From contig NZ_LMSM01000005.1 in the NCBI RefSeq assembly GCF_001428125.1, positions 451,331-515,330 of the forward strand: DNA of 64,000 nucleotides, written 5' to 3'. The stretch comes from Nocardioides sp. Soil774. GTDB taxonomy: Bacteria; Actinomycetota; Actinomycetes; Propionibacteriales; Nocardioidaceae. The position numbers and the translations under genes were made by a program. The notes below the pieces were generated by a model, which had not been told where the DNA came from, searched no databases, and saw only the letters and a program-made list of their open reading frames with translations. Positions 53,255 to 62,544 of this stretch are shown in pieces; the stretch's first letter is position 1, and every line of letters begins with the position of its first letter.

Positions 53255-53407
53255 CTACTCCTCGCCGAGGGCTGACACGCTCGAGCGGGCGATCGGCACC
53301 TGCACGGCGTACGACGCAGGCGCGGGCGCGTCGGGCTCGGTCCGGGCCGGGCGGGTGTCGTCCACGAGCCCCTCGCGGTGCTCGTCGGCGTGGAGGCTGG
53401 TGGTCAT
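53255..53407 (-). CDS. Small hypothetical protein, 50 residues
   Basis: An ATG with AGGAG eight bases upstream opens a 50-codon frame ending 28 bases before the next gene on the same strand. The peptide is acidic and Pro/Ala-rich (TRPARTEPDAPAPASYAVQV) with no recognised family. It is the first gene of a three-gene set ending in the ATPase. Confidence 0.5.
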   Translation of the reverse strand: MTTSLHADEHREGLVDDTRPARTEPDAPAPASYAVQVPIARSSVSALGEE

Positions 53408-53443
53408 CGCTGTCACTCCTGTCGCTGGCGCTTCTTGCACCAG

Positions 53444-53533
53444 AGCCCGGGTGCCCCGTCGTCCACCCCCTGTGCCGGGAGGGCGCAGCGCGGCGTACGG
53501 CTGCGACGGTCCGGTGGACGGGGCACCCGGGCT
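53444..53533. repeat. Long inverted repeat (21/24-base arms, 45-base loop)
   Basis: The left arm (53444-53467) and right arm (53513-53533) are complementary over 15 and 7 bases, with only a three-base GAC/GTC insertion in one arm. The loop can form a second hairpin (GCAGC/GCTGC). It lies between divergent promoters, so it could be a cruciform, an RNA leader structure for the plus-strand gene, or a remnant of a small inverted-repeat element. Confidence 0.7.
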
Positions 53534-53605
53534 GATCCCCTGATGCGACTCCCACTCCACCCGATACTGCGCGGCGGCACCACCGACCAAGGTCCCGAGT
53601 CCTTC

Positions 53606-53619
53606 GGGACGCTGGGCCC
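53606..53619. promoter_or_regulatory. DosR-box-like site (one mismatch)
   Basis: GGGACGCTGGGCCC fits GGGAC-N4-GTCCC with one mismatch. It overlaps GTCCTTCGGGAC (53599-53610), and GGTCCC precedes it at 53591. The site is 125 bases upstream of the plus-strand membrane-protein gene and 199 bases upstream of the minus-strand small gene. Confidence 0.45.
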
Positions 53620-53743
53620 GAGGAGGCACGAGCCCGCACCCGGGACGACCGGCGCCACGATCCGGCCCGAACGGCCCTGTGGGCGCGCTCGCAGGCGGAG
53701 GAAGGTGGAGTGAGGACTCCTCCCCCATGTGAGCGAGGCACGC

Positions 53744-55213
53744 ATGAACGCCAGCACCGTCGCGCCGGCCGCGCCGGCCCCCGACCCGCAGCCCGACGCC
53801 TACCCCGTCCACGTCGACGCCGAGCTCGACCCCGACGTGAGCCGGGGCCTGTGGCTGGTCAAGTGGCTGCTCGCGATCCCCCATTACGTCGTGCTGGCCT
53901 TCCTCTGGGTGGCCTTCGCCGTGGTCACGCTCGTCGCGTTCGTCGCGATCGTGCTGACCGGGCACTACCCGCGACCCCTCTTCGACTTCAACGTGGGCGT
54001 GATGCGGTGGAGCTGGCGGGTGTCGTTCTACGCCTACGGCGCCCTCGGCACCGACCGCTACCCGCCGTTCACGCTCGCCGAGGTGCCCGACTACCCCGCC
54101 CACCTGTCGGTGGACCACCCCGAGCACCTCTCGCGCGGCCTCGCCCTCGTGAAGTGGTGGCTGCTGGCGCTGCCGCACTACCTCGTGCTCGCGCTCTTCG
54201 TCGGCGGCATCGGCTACGGCGTCAGCGGCGCCGACGACGACCCCGTCGTCACCGTCAGTCTGGTGGGGATCCTTGTGCTGGTGGCCGGCGTGGTGCTGCT
54301 GGTCACCGGCCGCTACCCCCGGCCCCTCTTCGACCTGCTGCTCGGCGTGGACCGGTGGGTGCTCCGGGTGGCCGCCTACGCCGCCCTGATGACCGACCGC
54401 TACCCGCCCTTCCGGCTCGACCAGGGGCCCCACGACCCCGCACCGGGGGGCGTGGCGGTGCACCCGCCCGCGCCGGTCGCCCCCGCGCCTGCCACCGAGC
54501 CGCACGAGCCCTACGCCCGCCCCGGTCGTCGCGGGTGGACGACCGGCCGGGTCACCGCCGTCGTGGTGGGGGCGCTGCTCGTGGTGATGTCCTGCGGCCT
54601 CGGCGGCACGGGGGCGACCCTCGCCGTGGCCGACGGCCTCGGACGCGACGCGCAGGGGTTCCTCACCGGCCCGACCCGCAGCTTCTCCACCGACGCCTTC
54701 GCCCTCACCTCCAGCGACCTCGAGGTGCACACCGGCACCACCGGCGGGACCGGGTGGTGGCCCGACCGCATCCTGGGCGACGTCGAGGTCGTCGCGTCGG
54801 CCCCACCGGGCGAGCGGCTCTTCGTGGGCATCGCCCGCGCCCGCGACGTGGCGGCCTACCTCGACGGCGTACGCCACGCCCGGGTGCTCGAGGTGCGCAA
54901 CGGCACGCCGGTCTACGACGAGTCCGGCGGTGGCCGGCCGGCGACGCCGCCCGGTGAGGCGTCGATCTGGGCGGCCTCCGACACCGGCACCCGGCCCCGG
55001 CTGACCTGGAGCGTCGAGGACGGCGACTGGACCGTCGTGCTCATGTCGGCCGACGCGAGCGCTCCCGTCGAGGCCGACGTGCGCGCCGGCGCGGAGGTGC
55101 CGGTGCTCGACACCGCCATCGCGGTGCTGCTGCTCCTCGCCGCAGCCACCCTCGCGGCCGGCGTCGCGCTGGTGGTCGTGCCGACGCGTGCGGCTCGCCG
55201 GACGACCGGCTAG
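53744..55213 (+). CDS. DUF4389 membrane protein
   Basis: The 489-residue protein has two copies of a DUF4389-like unit ([20 protein letters not shown] to [19 protein letters not shown] and [20 protein letters not shown] to [19 protein letters not shown]), each with two membrane segments, then a proline-rich linker, another membrane helix, an extracytoplasmic domain and a C-terminal helix. Function is unknown. ATG 53744 has GAGG upstream; a GTG at 53729 is also open. The 3' end overlaps the converging DevR-like gene by four bases. Confidence 0.8.
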   Translation: MNASTVAPAAPAPDPQPDAYPVHVDAELDPDVSRGLWLVKWLLAIPHYVVLAFLWVAFAVVTLVAFVAIVLTGHYPRPLFDFNVGVMRWSWRVSFYAYGALGTDRYPPFTLAEVPDYPAHLSVDHPEHLSRGLALVKWWLLALPHYLVLALFVGGIGYGVSGADDDPVVTVSLVGILVLVAGVVLLVTGRYPRPLFDLLLGVDRWVLRVAAYAALMTDRYPPFRLDQGPHDPAPGGVAVHPPAPVAPAPATEPHEPYARPGRRGWTTGRVTAVVVGALLVVMSCGLGGTGATLAVADGLGRDAQGFLTGPTRSFSTDAFALTSSDLEVHTGTTGGTGWWPDRILGDVEVVASAPPGERLFVGIARARDVAAYLDGVRHARVLEVRNGTPVYDESGGGRPATPPGEASIWAASDTGTRPRLTWSVEDGDWTVVLMSADASAPVEADVRAGAEVPVLDTAIAVLLLLAAATLAAGVALVVVPTRAARRTTG

Positions 55214-55853
55214 CCCGCCTGGTGGCGCGCCGCGAAGACCGCGGCCTGCGTCCGGCTGGTCAGCCCGAGCTTGGCGAGCACGGAGGAGACGTAGTTCTTC
55301 ACCGTCTTCTCCGACAAGAACATCCGGCGCGCGACCTCGCGATTGGCAGGCCCTCGCCGACCAGCTGCAGGATCCGCCGCTCCTGGGGCGTGAGGCCGTG
55401 CAGGTCCTCGTCCTCCCGGGGGCCGTTGCGGATCCGCTCCAGCACCTGGGCCGTCAGCGCGGGGTCGAGCAGGGACTGCCCGGACGCCACACGCCGCACG
55501 CCGGCCACGAAGTCGTTGCCGCGGACCTGCTTGAGCAGGTATCCCGACGCCCCGGCCATGATCGCGGCGAACAGCGCCTCGTCGTCGTCGTACGAGGTCA
55601 GGATGAGGCCCTTGATGCCCGGGTCGACCGAGCGGACCTCGCGGCACACGTCGACACCCGAGCCGTCGGGCAGCCGGCCGTCGAGGATCGCGACGTCGGG
55701 CCGCAGCGCCGGGATCCGCCGGGCCGCCTCGAGCGCCGAGCCCGACTCCCCGACGACCACGATGTCGCCGTCGGCCTCGAGCAGCTCGCGGATCCCGCGT
55801 CGCACGATCTCGTGGTCGTCGAGCAGGTAGACACGGATCGGGTCGCGGCTCAT
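55210..55853 (-). pseudogene. Second DevR/DosR-like response regulator, frameshifted in the DNA-binding domain
   Basis: The receiver is intact ([18 protein letters not shown]; phospho-accepting D58 in [16 protein letters not shown]), but the frame changes at about 55345-55347, residue 170, inside the LuxR HTH. The first frame then ends [10 protein letters not shown]; the other frame continues [20 protein letters not shown] to the end. A single C added to the CC in CTGCCAATC would restore GLPNREVARR. With the break the protein would have a receiver but no DNA-binding domain. A sequencing error at a short C-run is as likely as real decay. Confidence 0.8.
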
Positions 55854-55908
55854 GCCCACATGCTGTCGCGCGCCGCGGCGCAAGGGTGGGGTCCTGGGTC
55901 CACGGCTG

Positions 55909-55922
55909 TCGGGACCTTCGTC
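55909..55922. promoter_or_regulatory. DosR-box core palindrome (perfect)
   Basis: GGGACCTTCGTCCC is an exact GGGAC-N4-GTCCC palindrome 56-69 bases upstream of the second DevR-like gene, in the 81-base gap after the sensor kinase gene. It suggests autoregulation, as known for M. tuberculosis devR. Confidence 0.65.
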
Positions 55923-55934
55923 CCAGGCGCGGGC

Positions 55935-57569
55935 TCACCACGCGACCGGGACGCGCCACCTGACTGCCGTGCCGCCGCCGTCGGCCGGACCCACCGCGAG
56001 CGCGCCCCCGTGCCGCTCGGCCCGCGCGCGCATGTTGCGCAGTCCGCTCTCCCGGACGCCGGGCGCCATGCCGCGGCCGTCGTCGGCGACGACCAGCTCC
56101 ACCTCGTCGGCTCCCACCGTGAGGTGCACGTCGACCGCCGATGCGTGGGCGTGCCGCGCGACGTTGGTCAGCGCCTCGCTCAGCACGGCCAGCAGGTCGG
56201 GAGCCAGGTCGTCGGTGACCACGGTGCGCAGCGGACCGTCGATGCGCAGCCTGGGCCGCAGCTTCATCACCGTGCCCGCCCGGTCCACCAACCCCTCGAT
56301 CTCGCTCTGCACGTCGCTGGCCGTGTCGAGCGTGCCGAGGGCGAAGATCGTGCGCCGGATGTCCTTGATGGTGTCGTCGATGTCGTCGATGCCACGCTGG
56401 AGGCGCTCGGCCAGCTCGCCGTCGGGTGCCAGCCTCGCTGCACTCTGGAGCCCCAGGCCGACGGCGAAGAGGCGCTGGATCACCAGGTCGTGCAGGTCGC
56501 GCCCGATCCGGTCGCGCTCCTCGAGCAGCGAGAGGCGCTGCCGGTCGTCCCTGACGCGGGCCAGCTGGAGGGCGAGCGTCGCCTGCTCGGCGAAGCTCGC
56601 CGGCAGGGCCGGGTCGACGCGGCGGTAGTCGCCGACGTGCTCGGGCGTCCACGCGAGCGACAGCACGCCCTCCACACCCTTGCTGGACCTCAGCGGCAGG
56701 ACGATCACCGGGCCCAGCCGCGGCCAGCCCTCCATGGACGACGGGTCGACGGCGCGGGGATCGCTGGCCAGGTCATCCACGGCGAGCGCCTCACCGGTGC
56801 GGAGGACGATGCTGGCCAGGGACTCGTCCATGCGCAGCCGACGCATCGCCCCCAGGTCGGTCGGCGCCCCGGACACCGTCTCGAGGTGCAGGGCCTGGGG
56901 ATCGGCGCCGGTCACCACCCACGCCACGTCGGCGCCCGACAGCGCGCGGGCCCGGTCCGCCACCGCGTGCAGCGCGCGGTCGACCGAGGTGTCGTCGGCG
57001 AGGAGCGCGATGATCTCGGCGGTGGCGGTCAGCCACGCCTGGCGCCGCCCGGCGTCCTCGTAGAGCTCGACGTGCTCCAGCGCGACCCCGGCGGCCGCCG
57101 CGAGCGCCACCACGACCGCCTCGTCCTCCTCGGTGAACTCGCGTCCCCCCTCCTTCTCGGTCAGGTAGAGGTTGCCGAAGACGCGGTCGCTGGTGGCCAC
57201 GGGCACACCGATGAACGACCGCATCGGGGGGTGGTGCTCGGGGAAGCCGTACGCCGCCGGGTGGGCGGAGAGGTCGCGCAGCCGGATCGGGCGCGGGTCG
57301 TCGACGAGCAGCCCGAGCAGCCCGTGCCCGGCCGGCAGGTCGCCGATGCGGCCGACGGTGTCGGCGTCCATGCCCTGGTGCACGAAGGTCCGCAGCCGCC
57401 GGTCCGGGTCGTCGCTCGGCACCCCCAGTGCGGCGTACCGTGCTCCGACCAGGGTCCGCGCTGCGGTCAGGATCCGGTCGAGGACGCCGTCGAGCGACAG
57501 CTCCGAGGTGATCGCCACCACGGCCTCGAGCACGTGCTGCATGCGCTCACGGTCGTCGACCCCCTCCAC
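55935..57569 (-). CDS. DevS/DosT-like GAF-GAF haem-sensor histidine kinase
   Basis: The 544-residue kinase has GAF-A (about 25-170), GAF-B (about 190-340), the phosphoacceptor H360 in [20 protein letters not shown] and a HATPase_c domain (about 450-540). GAF-A keeps [20 protein letters not shown]113 before PPM corresponds to the proximal haem ligand H149 of DevS. It should sense oxygen, NO, CO or redox state and phosphorylate the DevR-like regulators. It lacks the roughly 40 N-terminal residues of DevS. The GTG start has GGAGGG upstream. Confidence 0.92.
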   Translation of the reverse strand: MEGVDDRERMQHVLEAVVAITSELSLDGVLDRILTAARTLVGARYAALGVPSDDPDRRLRTFVHQGMDADTVGRIGDLPAGHGLLGLLVDDPRPIRLRDLSAHPAAYGFPEHHPPMRSFIGVPVATSDRVFGNLYLTEKEGGREFTEEDEAVVVALAAAAGVALEHVELYEDAGRRQAWLTATAEIIALLADDTSVDRALHAVADRARALSGADVAWVVTGADPQALHLETVSGAPTDLGAMRRLRMDESLASIVLRTGEALAVDDLASDPRAVDPSSMEGWPRLGPVIVLPLRSSKGVEGVLSLAWTPEHVGDYRRVDPALPASFAEQATLALQLARVRDDRQRLSLLEERDRIGRDLHDLVIQRLFAVGLGLQSAARLAPDGELAERLQRGIDDIDDTIKDIRRTIFALGTLDTASDVQSEIEGLVDRAGTVMKLRPRLRIDGPLRTVVTDDLAPDLLAVLSEALTNVARHAHASAVDVHLTVGADEVELVVADDGRGMAPGVRESGLRNMRARAERHGGALAVGPADGGGTAVRWRVPVAW

Positions 57570-57662
57570 GGCCCTGCCCTCCCCTCACGAGCCAAGACTC
57601 ACCTGACGGTAGTGGCTGCCCCGGGCCTTGGGAATGCGCGCGGGCCGCCGTCCCCATTCAGT

Positions 57663-57702
57663 GGGACGTCCGGCCGGGACCATGGACTCTGGTCCGGACG
57701 TC
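57663..57702. promoter_or_regulatory. Nested palindrome with DosR-like half sites
   Basis: An outer nine-base inverted repeat GACGTCCGG (57665-57673) / CCGGACGTC (57694-57702) encloses an inner GGACCA (57677-57682) / TGGTCC (57690-57695). The inner GGGACCATGGACTC has two mismatches to GGGAC-N4-GTCCC. It is 51-90 bases ahead of the nitroreductase gene and also upstream of the divergent kinase gene, so it may be a control site for both. Confidence 0.5.
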
Positions 57703-57752
57703 GTGAGGGGCGCAGGATCGTGCGGCACCCCCGACCCGCATGGAGGAGAGCC

Positions 57753-58739
57753 ATGTCCCGCACCCGCACCCGCACCCTGCCGCTCGCGGTGCTGCACCGC
57801 ATCGTCGAGGGCGCGACCCGAGCGCCGAGCGTGCACAACACGCAGCCGTGGCGGTGGCGCGCCACAGACCGGACCCTGGACCTGCTGGCCGACCCGCGTC
57901 GACGCCTGGCCGCGACCGACCCGGCGGGTCGCAACATGGTCATCAGCTGCGGGGCGGCGCTGCACCACGCGCAGGTCGTGGCCACCGCGCTGGGCTGGCC
58001 CCCGGTCGTCACCCGCCACCCCGACCCCGACCGGCCGGACCTCCTCGCGCGCCTCGTGCTGGCTCCCGGCGTGCCCGCTCCGGGGGGCAGCGAGCTCCTC
58101 GACACGGTGGAGCAGCGCTGCACCGACCGGCGCCGGTTCACCTCCTGGCCCGTCCCCGACGAGCGGGTCCAGCGGCTGGCCGCGGTCGCGGGAGAGTGGG
58201 GCACGACCGCAGTGGCCCTGACCGACACCTCGCAGCGCTTCCGCGCCGAGCGCCTCATCCTGGAGGCCGCCGACCGGCAGGCGCGCCGGCCCGCCGCCGT
58301 GGCGGAGCAGCGGGACTGGCTGGACCGGAGCGCGGTGGACGGCGTGCCGACGGGTGCGCTCACGGGCTCGGAGGTGGCCGCCGGAGCCCACCGCACCCGC
58401 TTCGAGGACGTGCCCGACACCGACCTCGAGGGCCAGGACGTGCAGCTGGCCGACGGCCTGGTGGTGCTGTGCGGACGTGACGACGACCGCGCGAGCTGGC
58501 TGCGGGCGGGCGAGGGCCTGAGCGCGATGTGGCTCGCCGCGACCGCCGGCGGGCTGTCCGTGGTCCCGCTGTCCCAGGTCGTCGAGGACGAGACCACCCG
58601 CGCGTCCTTCCGCACGCAGGTCCTGGCGGGCCTGGGCCACCCCCTCCTGCTGACGCGGGTGGGGTGGCAGGCCATAGGTCGGAGCGACCTCGTCCGCACG
58701 CCCCGCCGTCCGCTCGCCGAGGTGCTGGAGCTCCCCTGA
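57753..58739 (+). CDS. Acg-family (Rv2032-like) nitroreductase-fold protein
   Basis: The 328-residue protein has the family start VLHRIVEGATRAPSVHNTQP, ISCGAALHHAQ, TDRRRFTSWPVPDERV and GLSVVPLSQVVE. The Acg family has a duplicated nitroreductase fold and is thought to bind and sequester flavin; M. tuberculosis Acg (Rv2032) is among the strongest DosR targets. GGAGGAGAG precedes the ATG. Confidence 0.9.
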   Translation: MSRTRTRTLPLAVLHRIVEGATRAPSVHNTQPWRWRATDRTLDLLADPRRRLAATDPAGRNMVISCGAALHHAQVVATALGWPPVVTRHPDPDRPDLLARLVLAPGVPAPGGSELLDTVEQRCTDRRRFTSWPVPDERVQRLAAVAGEWGTTAVALTDTSQRFRAERLILEAADRQARRPAAVAEQRDWLDRSAVDGVPTGALTGSEVAAGAHRTRFEDVPDTDLEGQDVQLADGLVVLCGRDDDRASWLRAGEGLSAMWLAATAGGLSVVPLSQVVEDETTRASFRTQVLAGLGHPLLLTRVGWQAIGRSDLVRTPRRPLAEVLELP

Positions 58740-58800
58740 GCCTGCTCGGCCGACGGCCGCCGAAGCGGCGTACGACGGCTCCGGCCGGTAGATTCAGCCG

Positions 58801-60366
58801 GTGCCCGACACCCGCCCACGCCGTACGTTCGCCGTCATCAGCCACCCCGACGCGGGCAAGTCGACCCTCACCGAGGCGCTCGCCCTGCACGCCCGGGTGA
58901 TCACCGAGGCGGGAGCGGTCCACGGCAAGGGCGACCGTCGCGCGACGGTGTCGGACTGGATGGCGATGGAGAAGGCCCGCGGCATCTCGATCACGTCGGC
59001 GGCCCTGCAGTTCGTCTACCGCGACCACGTGGTCAACCTCGTCGACACCCCCGGCCACAGCGACTTCTCCGAGGACACCTACCGCGTGCTCTCGGCCGTC
59101 GACTCCGCCGTGATGCTCGTCGACGCGGGCAAGGGGCTCGAGCCGCAGACCCTCAAGCTGTTCAAGGTGTGCGCACTGCGTGGCATCCCGGTGATGACAG
59201 TGATCAACAAGTGGGACCGGCCCGGGCTGTCCGCGCTCGAGCTGATGGACCGCATCCAGGAGAAGATCGGGCTGCGCCCCACCCCGCTCACGTGGCCGGT
59301 CGGCGAGGCCGGCGACTTCCGCGGCGTGCTCGACCGGCGCACCGGCGAGTTCGTCAAGTACACCCGCACCGCGGGCGGCGCGACCCGCGCCCCCGAGCGG
59401 CGGATGGGGGCCGACGAGGTCGAGGAGGCCGACGCCGTCGCCTGGTCGACCGCGGTCGAGGAGCACGAGCTGCTCGAGCTCGACGAGGCCGACCACGACC
59501 AGGAGCGCTTCCTGGCCGGCGAGACCACGCCGGTGATGTTCGCCTCGGCGCTGCAGAACTTCGGCGTCGCCCAGCTGCTCGACCTGCTGCTCGACATCGC
59601 GCCCGACCCGAGCGCGACCGAGGGCGTCGACGGCTCGGTGCGCGAGGTCTCCGACGACTTCAGCGCCTTCGTGTTCAAGGTGCAGTCGGGCATGAACAAC
59701 GCCCACCGCGACCGCCTCGCCTACGCCCGTGTCGTCTCCGGCACCTTCGAGCGCGGCATGGTCGTGACCCACGCCGGCACCGGCAAGCCCTTCGCGACGA
59801 AGTTCGCGCAGTCGGTGTTCGGTCGCGACACCTCCTCGGTCGAGACCGCCGAGCCCGGCGACATCGTCGGCTTCGTCAACGCCCAGGCGCTGCGCGTCGG
59901 CGACACGGTCTACGTCGGCGACTCGATCGCCTACCCGCCCGTCCCCAGCTTCGCGCCCGAGCACTTCGTCACCGCCAGCGCGGGCGACATCGGTCGCTAC
60001 AAGCAGTTCCGCCGCGGCATCGAGCAGCTCGACCAGGAGGGCGTGGTGCAGGTGCTCCGCTCGGACCTGCGCGGCGACCAGAACCCCGTGCTCGCGGCCG
60101 TCGGTCCCATGCAGTTCGAGGTCGTCGAGGACCGGATGACCAACGAGTTCAACTCCCCCATCCGCTTCTCCCGGCTCGACTACCAGGTCGCGCGCCGCAC
60201 CGACGCGGCCGGCGCCTCCGCGCTGGCCGGGATGCGCGGGGTCGAGGTGCTGCAGCGCAGCGACGGCACCCACCTGGCGCTGTTCGTCGACCAGTGGCGC
60301 GCCATGGTCACCGCCCGAGACAACCCCGACCTCATGCTCGAGGCCCTGCCGGCCGGCGGCGCCTGA
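58801..60366 (+). CDS. prfC: Peptide chain release factor 3
   Basis: The 521-residue translational GTPase recycles RF1/RF2 at termination. The G domain is complete: SHPDAGKST (14-22), DTPGHSDF, NKWD; domains II and III follow with the RF3-specific GAGAVHGKG-like N-terminal stretch (EAGAVHGKGDRRATVSDWM). TAGATT (58790-58795) could serve as a -10 element just before the GTG start. It is not part of the stress cluster. Confidence 0.95.
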   Translation: MPDTRPRRTFAVISHPDAGKSTLTEALALHARVITEAGAVHGKGDRRATVSDWMAMEKARGISITSAALQFVYRDHVVNLVDTPGHSDFSEDTYRVLSAVDSAVMLVDAGKGLEPQTLKLFKVCALRGIPVMTVINKWDRPGLSALELMDRIQEKIGLRPTPLTWPVGEAGDFRGVLDRRTGEFVKYTRTAGGATRAPERRMGADEVEEADAVAWSTAVEEHELLELDEADHDQERFLAGETTPVMFASALQNFGVAQLLDLLLDIAPDPSATEGVDGSVREVSDDFSAFVFKVQSGMNNAHRDRLAYARVVSGTFERGMVVTHAGTGKPFATKFAQSVFGRDTSSVETAEPGDIVGFVNAQALRVGDTVYVGDSIAYPPVPSFAPEHFVTASAGDIGRYKQFRRGIEQLDQEGVVQVLRSDLRGDQNPVLAAVGPMQFEVVEDRMTNEFNSPIRFSRLDYQVARRTDAAGASALAGMRGVEVLQRSDGTHLALFVDQWRAMVTARDNPDLMLEALPAGGA

Positions 60367-60410
60367 CGACGTACGACCTCGCGCGCGAAGGCTCGTGAGA
60401 TGGTGACGGC

Positions 60411-61514
60411 GTGAGGATCACCGGAGCAGTGCTGGAGGAGCTCGGACGACCCGGCCCGTGGTCGCGGACCCGACCGCTCACCGTCGGGGAGCTCGAGCTG
60501 GCGCCCCCCGGTCCCGGCGAGGTGCTGGTCGAGATCGAGGCAGCGGGGGTGTGCCACTCCGACCTCTCGGTCGTCGACGGCAACCGCGCCCGCCCGGTGC
60601 CGATGCTGCTCGGCCACGAGGCGAGCGGACGCGTGAGCGTCCTCGGCCCGGGCGTCACCGACCTCGCGGTCGGCCAGCGCGTGGTCATGACGTTCCTCCC
60701 GCGCTGCGGGCAGTGCGCCGGGTGCGCGACCGGCGGGCGCATGCCGTGCGTGCCGGGGTCGGCGAGCAACGCCGCCGGCGAGCTGCTCGGCGGCGGCCGC
60801 CGGCTCAGCCGCGACGGTGCCCCGGTCCACCACCACCTCGGAGTCTCGGCGTTCGCGACCCATGCCGTCGTCGACGTCCGCTCGGTCGTCGCCGTCGCCG
60901 ACGACGTCCCTCCCGACGTCGCCGCGCTGCTGGGCTGCGCCGTGCTGACCGGCGGTGGCGCCCTGGTCAACGCCGCCCCGCCCGAGCCGGGTCAGAGCGT
61001 GATGGTCGTCGGCCTCGGCGGTGTGGGCATGGCCGCGCTGCTCACCGCTGTCGCGCTGGGCGCGGGCGACGTGGTCGCCGTCGACGGGGTCGCCGCCAAG
61101 CGCGACCGGGCGCGCGAGCTCGGCGCGACCTCCGTCCTCGACCCGGCCGAGCTCGCCTCGAGCGGCACCCGCTGCGACGTCGTCGTCGAGGCGGCCGGCA
61201 ACGCCCGCGCCTTCGAGGCCGCGCTCGCCGCCACGGCGCCCGGCGGTCGCACGGTCACCGTCGGCCTGCCGCCGCCCGAGGCGCTCGCCTCGGTCTCCCC
61301 GCTCCTGCTGGTCGCCGAGGCGCGCACCGTGATCGGCAGCTACCTCGGGTCCGCCGTCCCGACGCGCGACGTGCCGGTCTTCGCGCAGTGGTGGCGCGAG
61401 GGACGCCTGCCGGTGGAGGCGCTGGTCTCCTCGCGCCTCGGTCTCGACGAGGTCAACCGTGCGATGGACGAGCTCGCGGCGGGCACGGCCATCCGGCAGG
61501 TCATCGAGCTCTGA
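60411..61514 (+). CDS. Zinc-dependent alcohol dehydrogenase (class III-type MDR)
   Basis: The 367-residue protein has GVCHSDLSV and LLGHEASGRV (catalytic zinc), CGQCAGCATGGRMPC (structural zinc) and the cofactor loop GLGGVGMAA. The style resembles formaldehyde/mycothiol- or NAD-linked class III alcohol dehydrogenases. GTG start without a strong ribosome site, 44 bases after prfC; same strand. Substrate unknown. Confidence 0.9.
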   Translation: MRITGAVLEELGRPGPWSRTRPLTVGELELAPPGPGEVLVEIEAAGVCHSDLSVVDGNRARPVPMLLGHEASGRVSVLGPGVTDLAVGQRVVMTFLPRCGQCAGCATGGRMPCVPGSASNAAGELLGGGRRLSRDGAPVHHHLGVSAFATHAVVDVRSVVAVADDVPPDVAALLGCAVLTGGGALVNAAPPEPGQSVMVVGLGGVGMAALLTAVALGAGDVVAVDGVAAKRDRARELGATSVLDPAELASSGTRCDVVVEAAGNARAFEAALAATAPGGRTVTVGLPPPEALASVSPLLLVAEARTVIGSYLGSAVPTRDVPVFAQWWREGRLPVEALVSSRLGLDEVNRAMDELAAGTAIRQVIEL

Positions 61515-61540
61515 GTCCTCGGGCACCGCCTGCCCGCGCG

Positions 61541-62479
61541 CTACAGCTGCGGCGACACCTCGTCGGCGAGGAGCTCCCAGTCCTCCGCGGCCTCCTCGTG
61601 GCGGCGTACGGGCACGACCAAGACCGGACACTTCGACTCGCGCAGCACGGTGCGGGCCAGGGAGCCGAGGTGCTGGGGCTCCCACCCGTGCGGGCCGTGC
61701 CGGCCGACCACGACGAGCGAGGCGACCCGGGAGTCGTCGACCAGCACCTCGGTGGGCCACTGGTGCCGGACCTCGATGATCACGGTGACGCCGGGGTAGT
61801 GGCCACGCATGCCCTGCACCGCGGCGTCGAGGACCTTGCGTTGCTCCTCGCGCCACTGCGCCGCTACGCGGTCGGTGATGATGTCGTCGTAGACCGCGTC
61901 GAGGCGCCACGCGTGGACCACGCGCAGGGGCGCGCCGGTCGCGGCCGCCCAGGCGAAGCCCGCGGCGAGCGCCGGTCGTGGCAGGCCGCGCTCGTGCACG
62001 CCCACGACGACCTCGCCGGGGTCGGGCCCGTCACCGGGCAGCCAGCCCGCCGGGACCGAGACGACGGGGCACTCGGCGTGGGCGGCCACGCCGTTGGCGG
62101 TCGAGCCGACGAAGAGGCGTCGCATGGTGTGGAGGGCGCGGTGCTGCACGACGACGAGACGCGCTCCCCTGCTGAGGTCGGCGAGCGCGCGCGCGGGCGT
62201 CCCGGCGATCGCGAGGCCGCGGTGGCGCACCTCCCCGTCCGTCATCGACGCGAGCTCCTCCTCGACCTCCTTGACCACCCAGTGCGCCATGTCGGCGGTC
62301 TCGGCGGTGGTGAGCAGCGCGCTCGGCGGAGGCCCGGTCAGCGCCGTGCGGAAGGCGTGCACCAGCACGATCTCGAGTCCGTCGCGGCGCGCGACCTCCA
62401 CGGCGAAGCGCAGGGCCGCGGTCTCGCGTCCCGGTCCGGTGACACCGACGACGACGGCGTCCTGGGTGGTGGTGTCCAT
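61541..62479 (-). CDS. Universal stress protein, tandem UspA domains
   Basis: The 312-residue protein has two UspA domains (about 6-150 and 155-295). ATP-loop-like stretches are VVQHRALHTMRRLFVGSTAN and VVGRHGPHGWEPQHLGSLAR. GGAGG precedes the ATG, and a DosR-like box lies 66-79 bases upstream. It converges on the alcohol dehydrogenase gene. Confidence 0.92.
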   Translation of the reverse strand: MDTTTQDAVVVGVTGPGRETAALRFAVEVARRDGLEIVLVHAFRTALTGPPPSALLTTAETADMAHWVVKEVEEELASMTDGEVRHRGLAIAGTPARALADLSRGARLVVVQHRALHTMRRLFVGSTANGVAAHAECPVVSVPAGWLPGDGPDPGEVVVGVHERGLPRPALAAGFAWAAATGAPLRVVHAWRLDAVYDDIITDRVAAQWREEQRKVLDAAVQGMRGHYPGVTVIIEVRHQWPTEVLVDDSRVASLVVVGRHGPHGWEPQHLGSLARTVLRESKCPVLVVPVRRHEEAAEDWELLADEVSPQL

Positions 62480-62544
62480 GGTCGTCCCTCCTGGGTCGCT
62501 CTGGTCCTCACCTCCAGACTCGTCCTCCCACGCCGCCCACAACA

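Larger units (their letters stand above)
53408..53743. other. 336-base divergent regulatory region
   Basis: This gap between divergent stress genes holds the long inverted repeat at 53444-53533 and DosR-like palindromes at 53591-53619. No RNA gene or open frame with a ribosome site is convincing. Confidence 0.5.
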
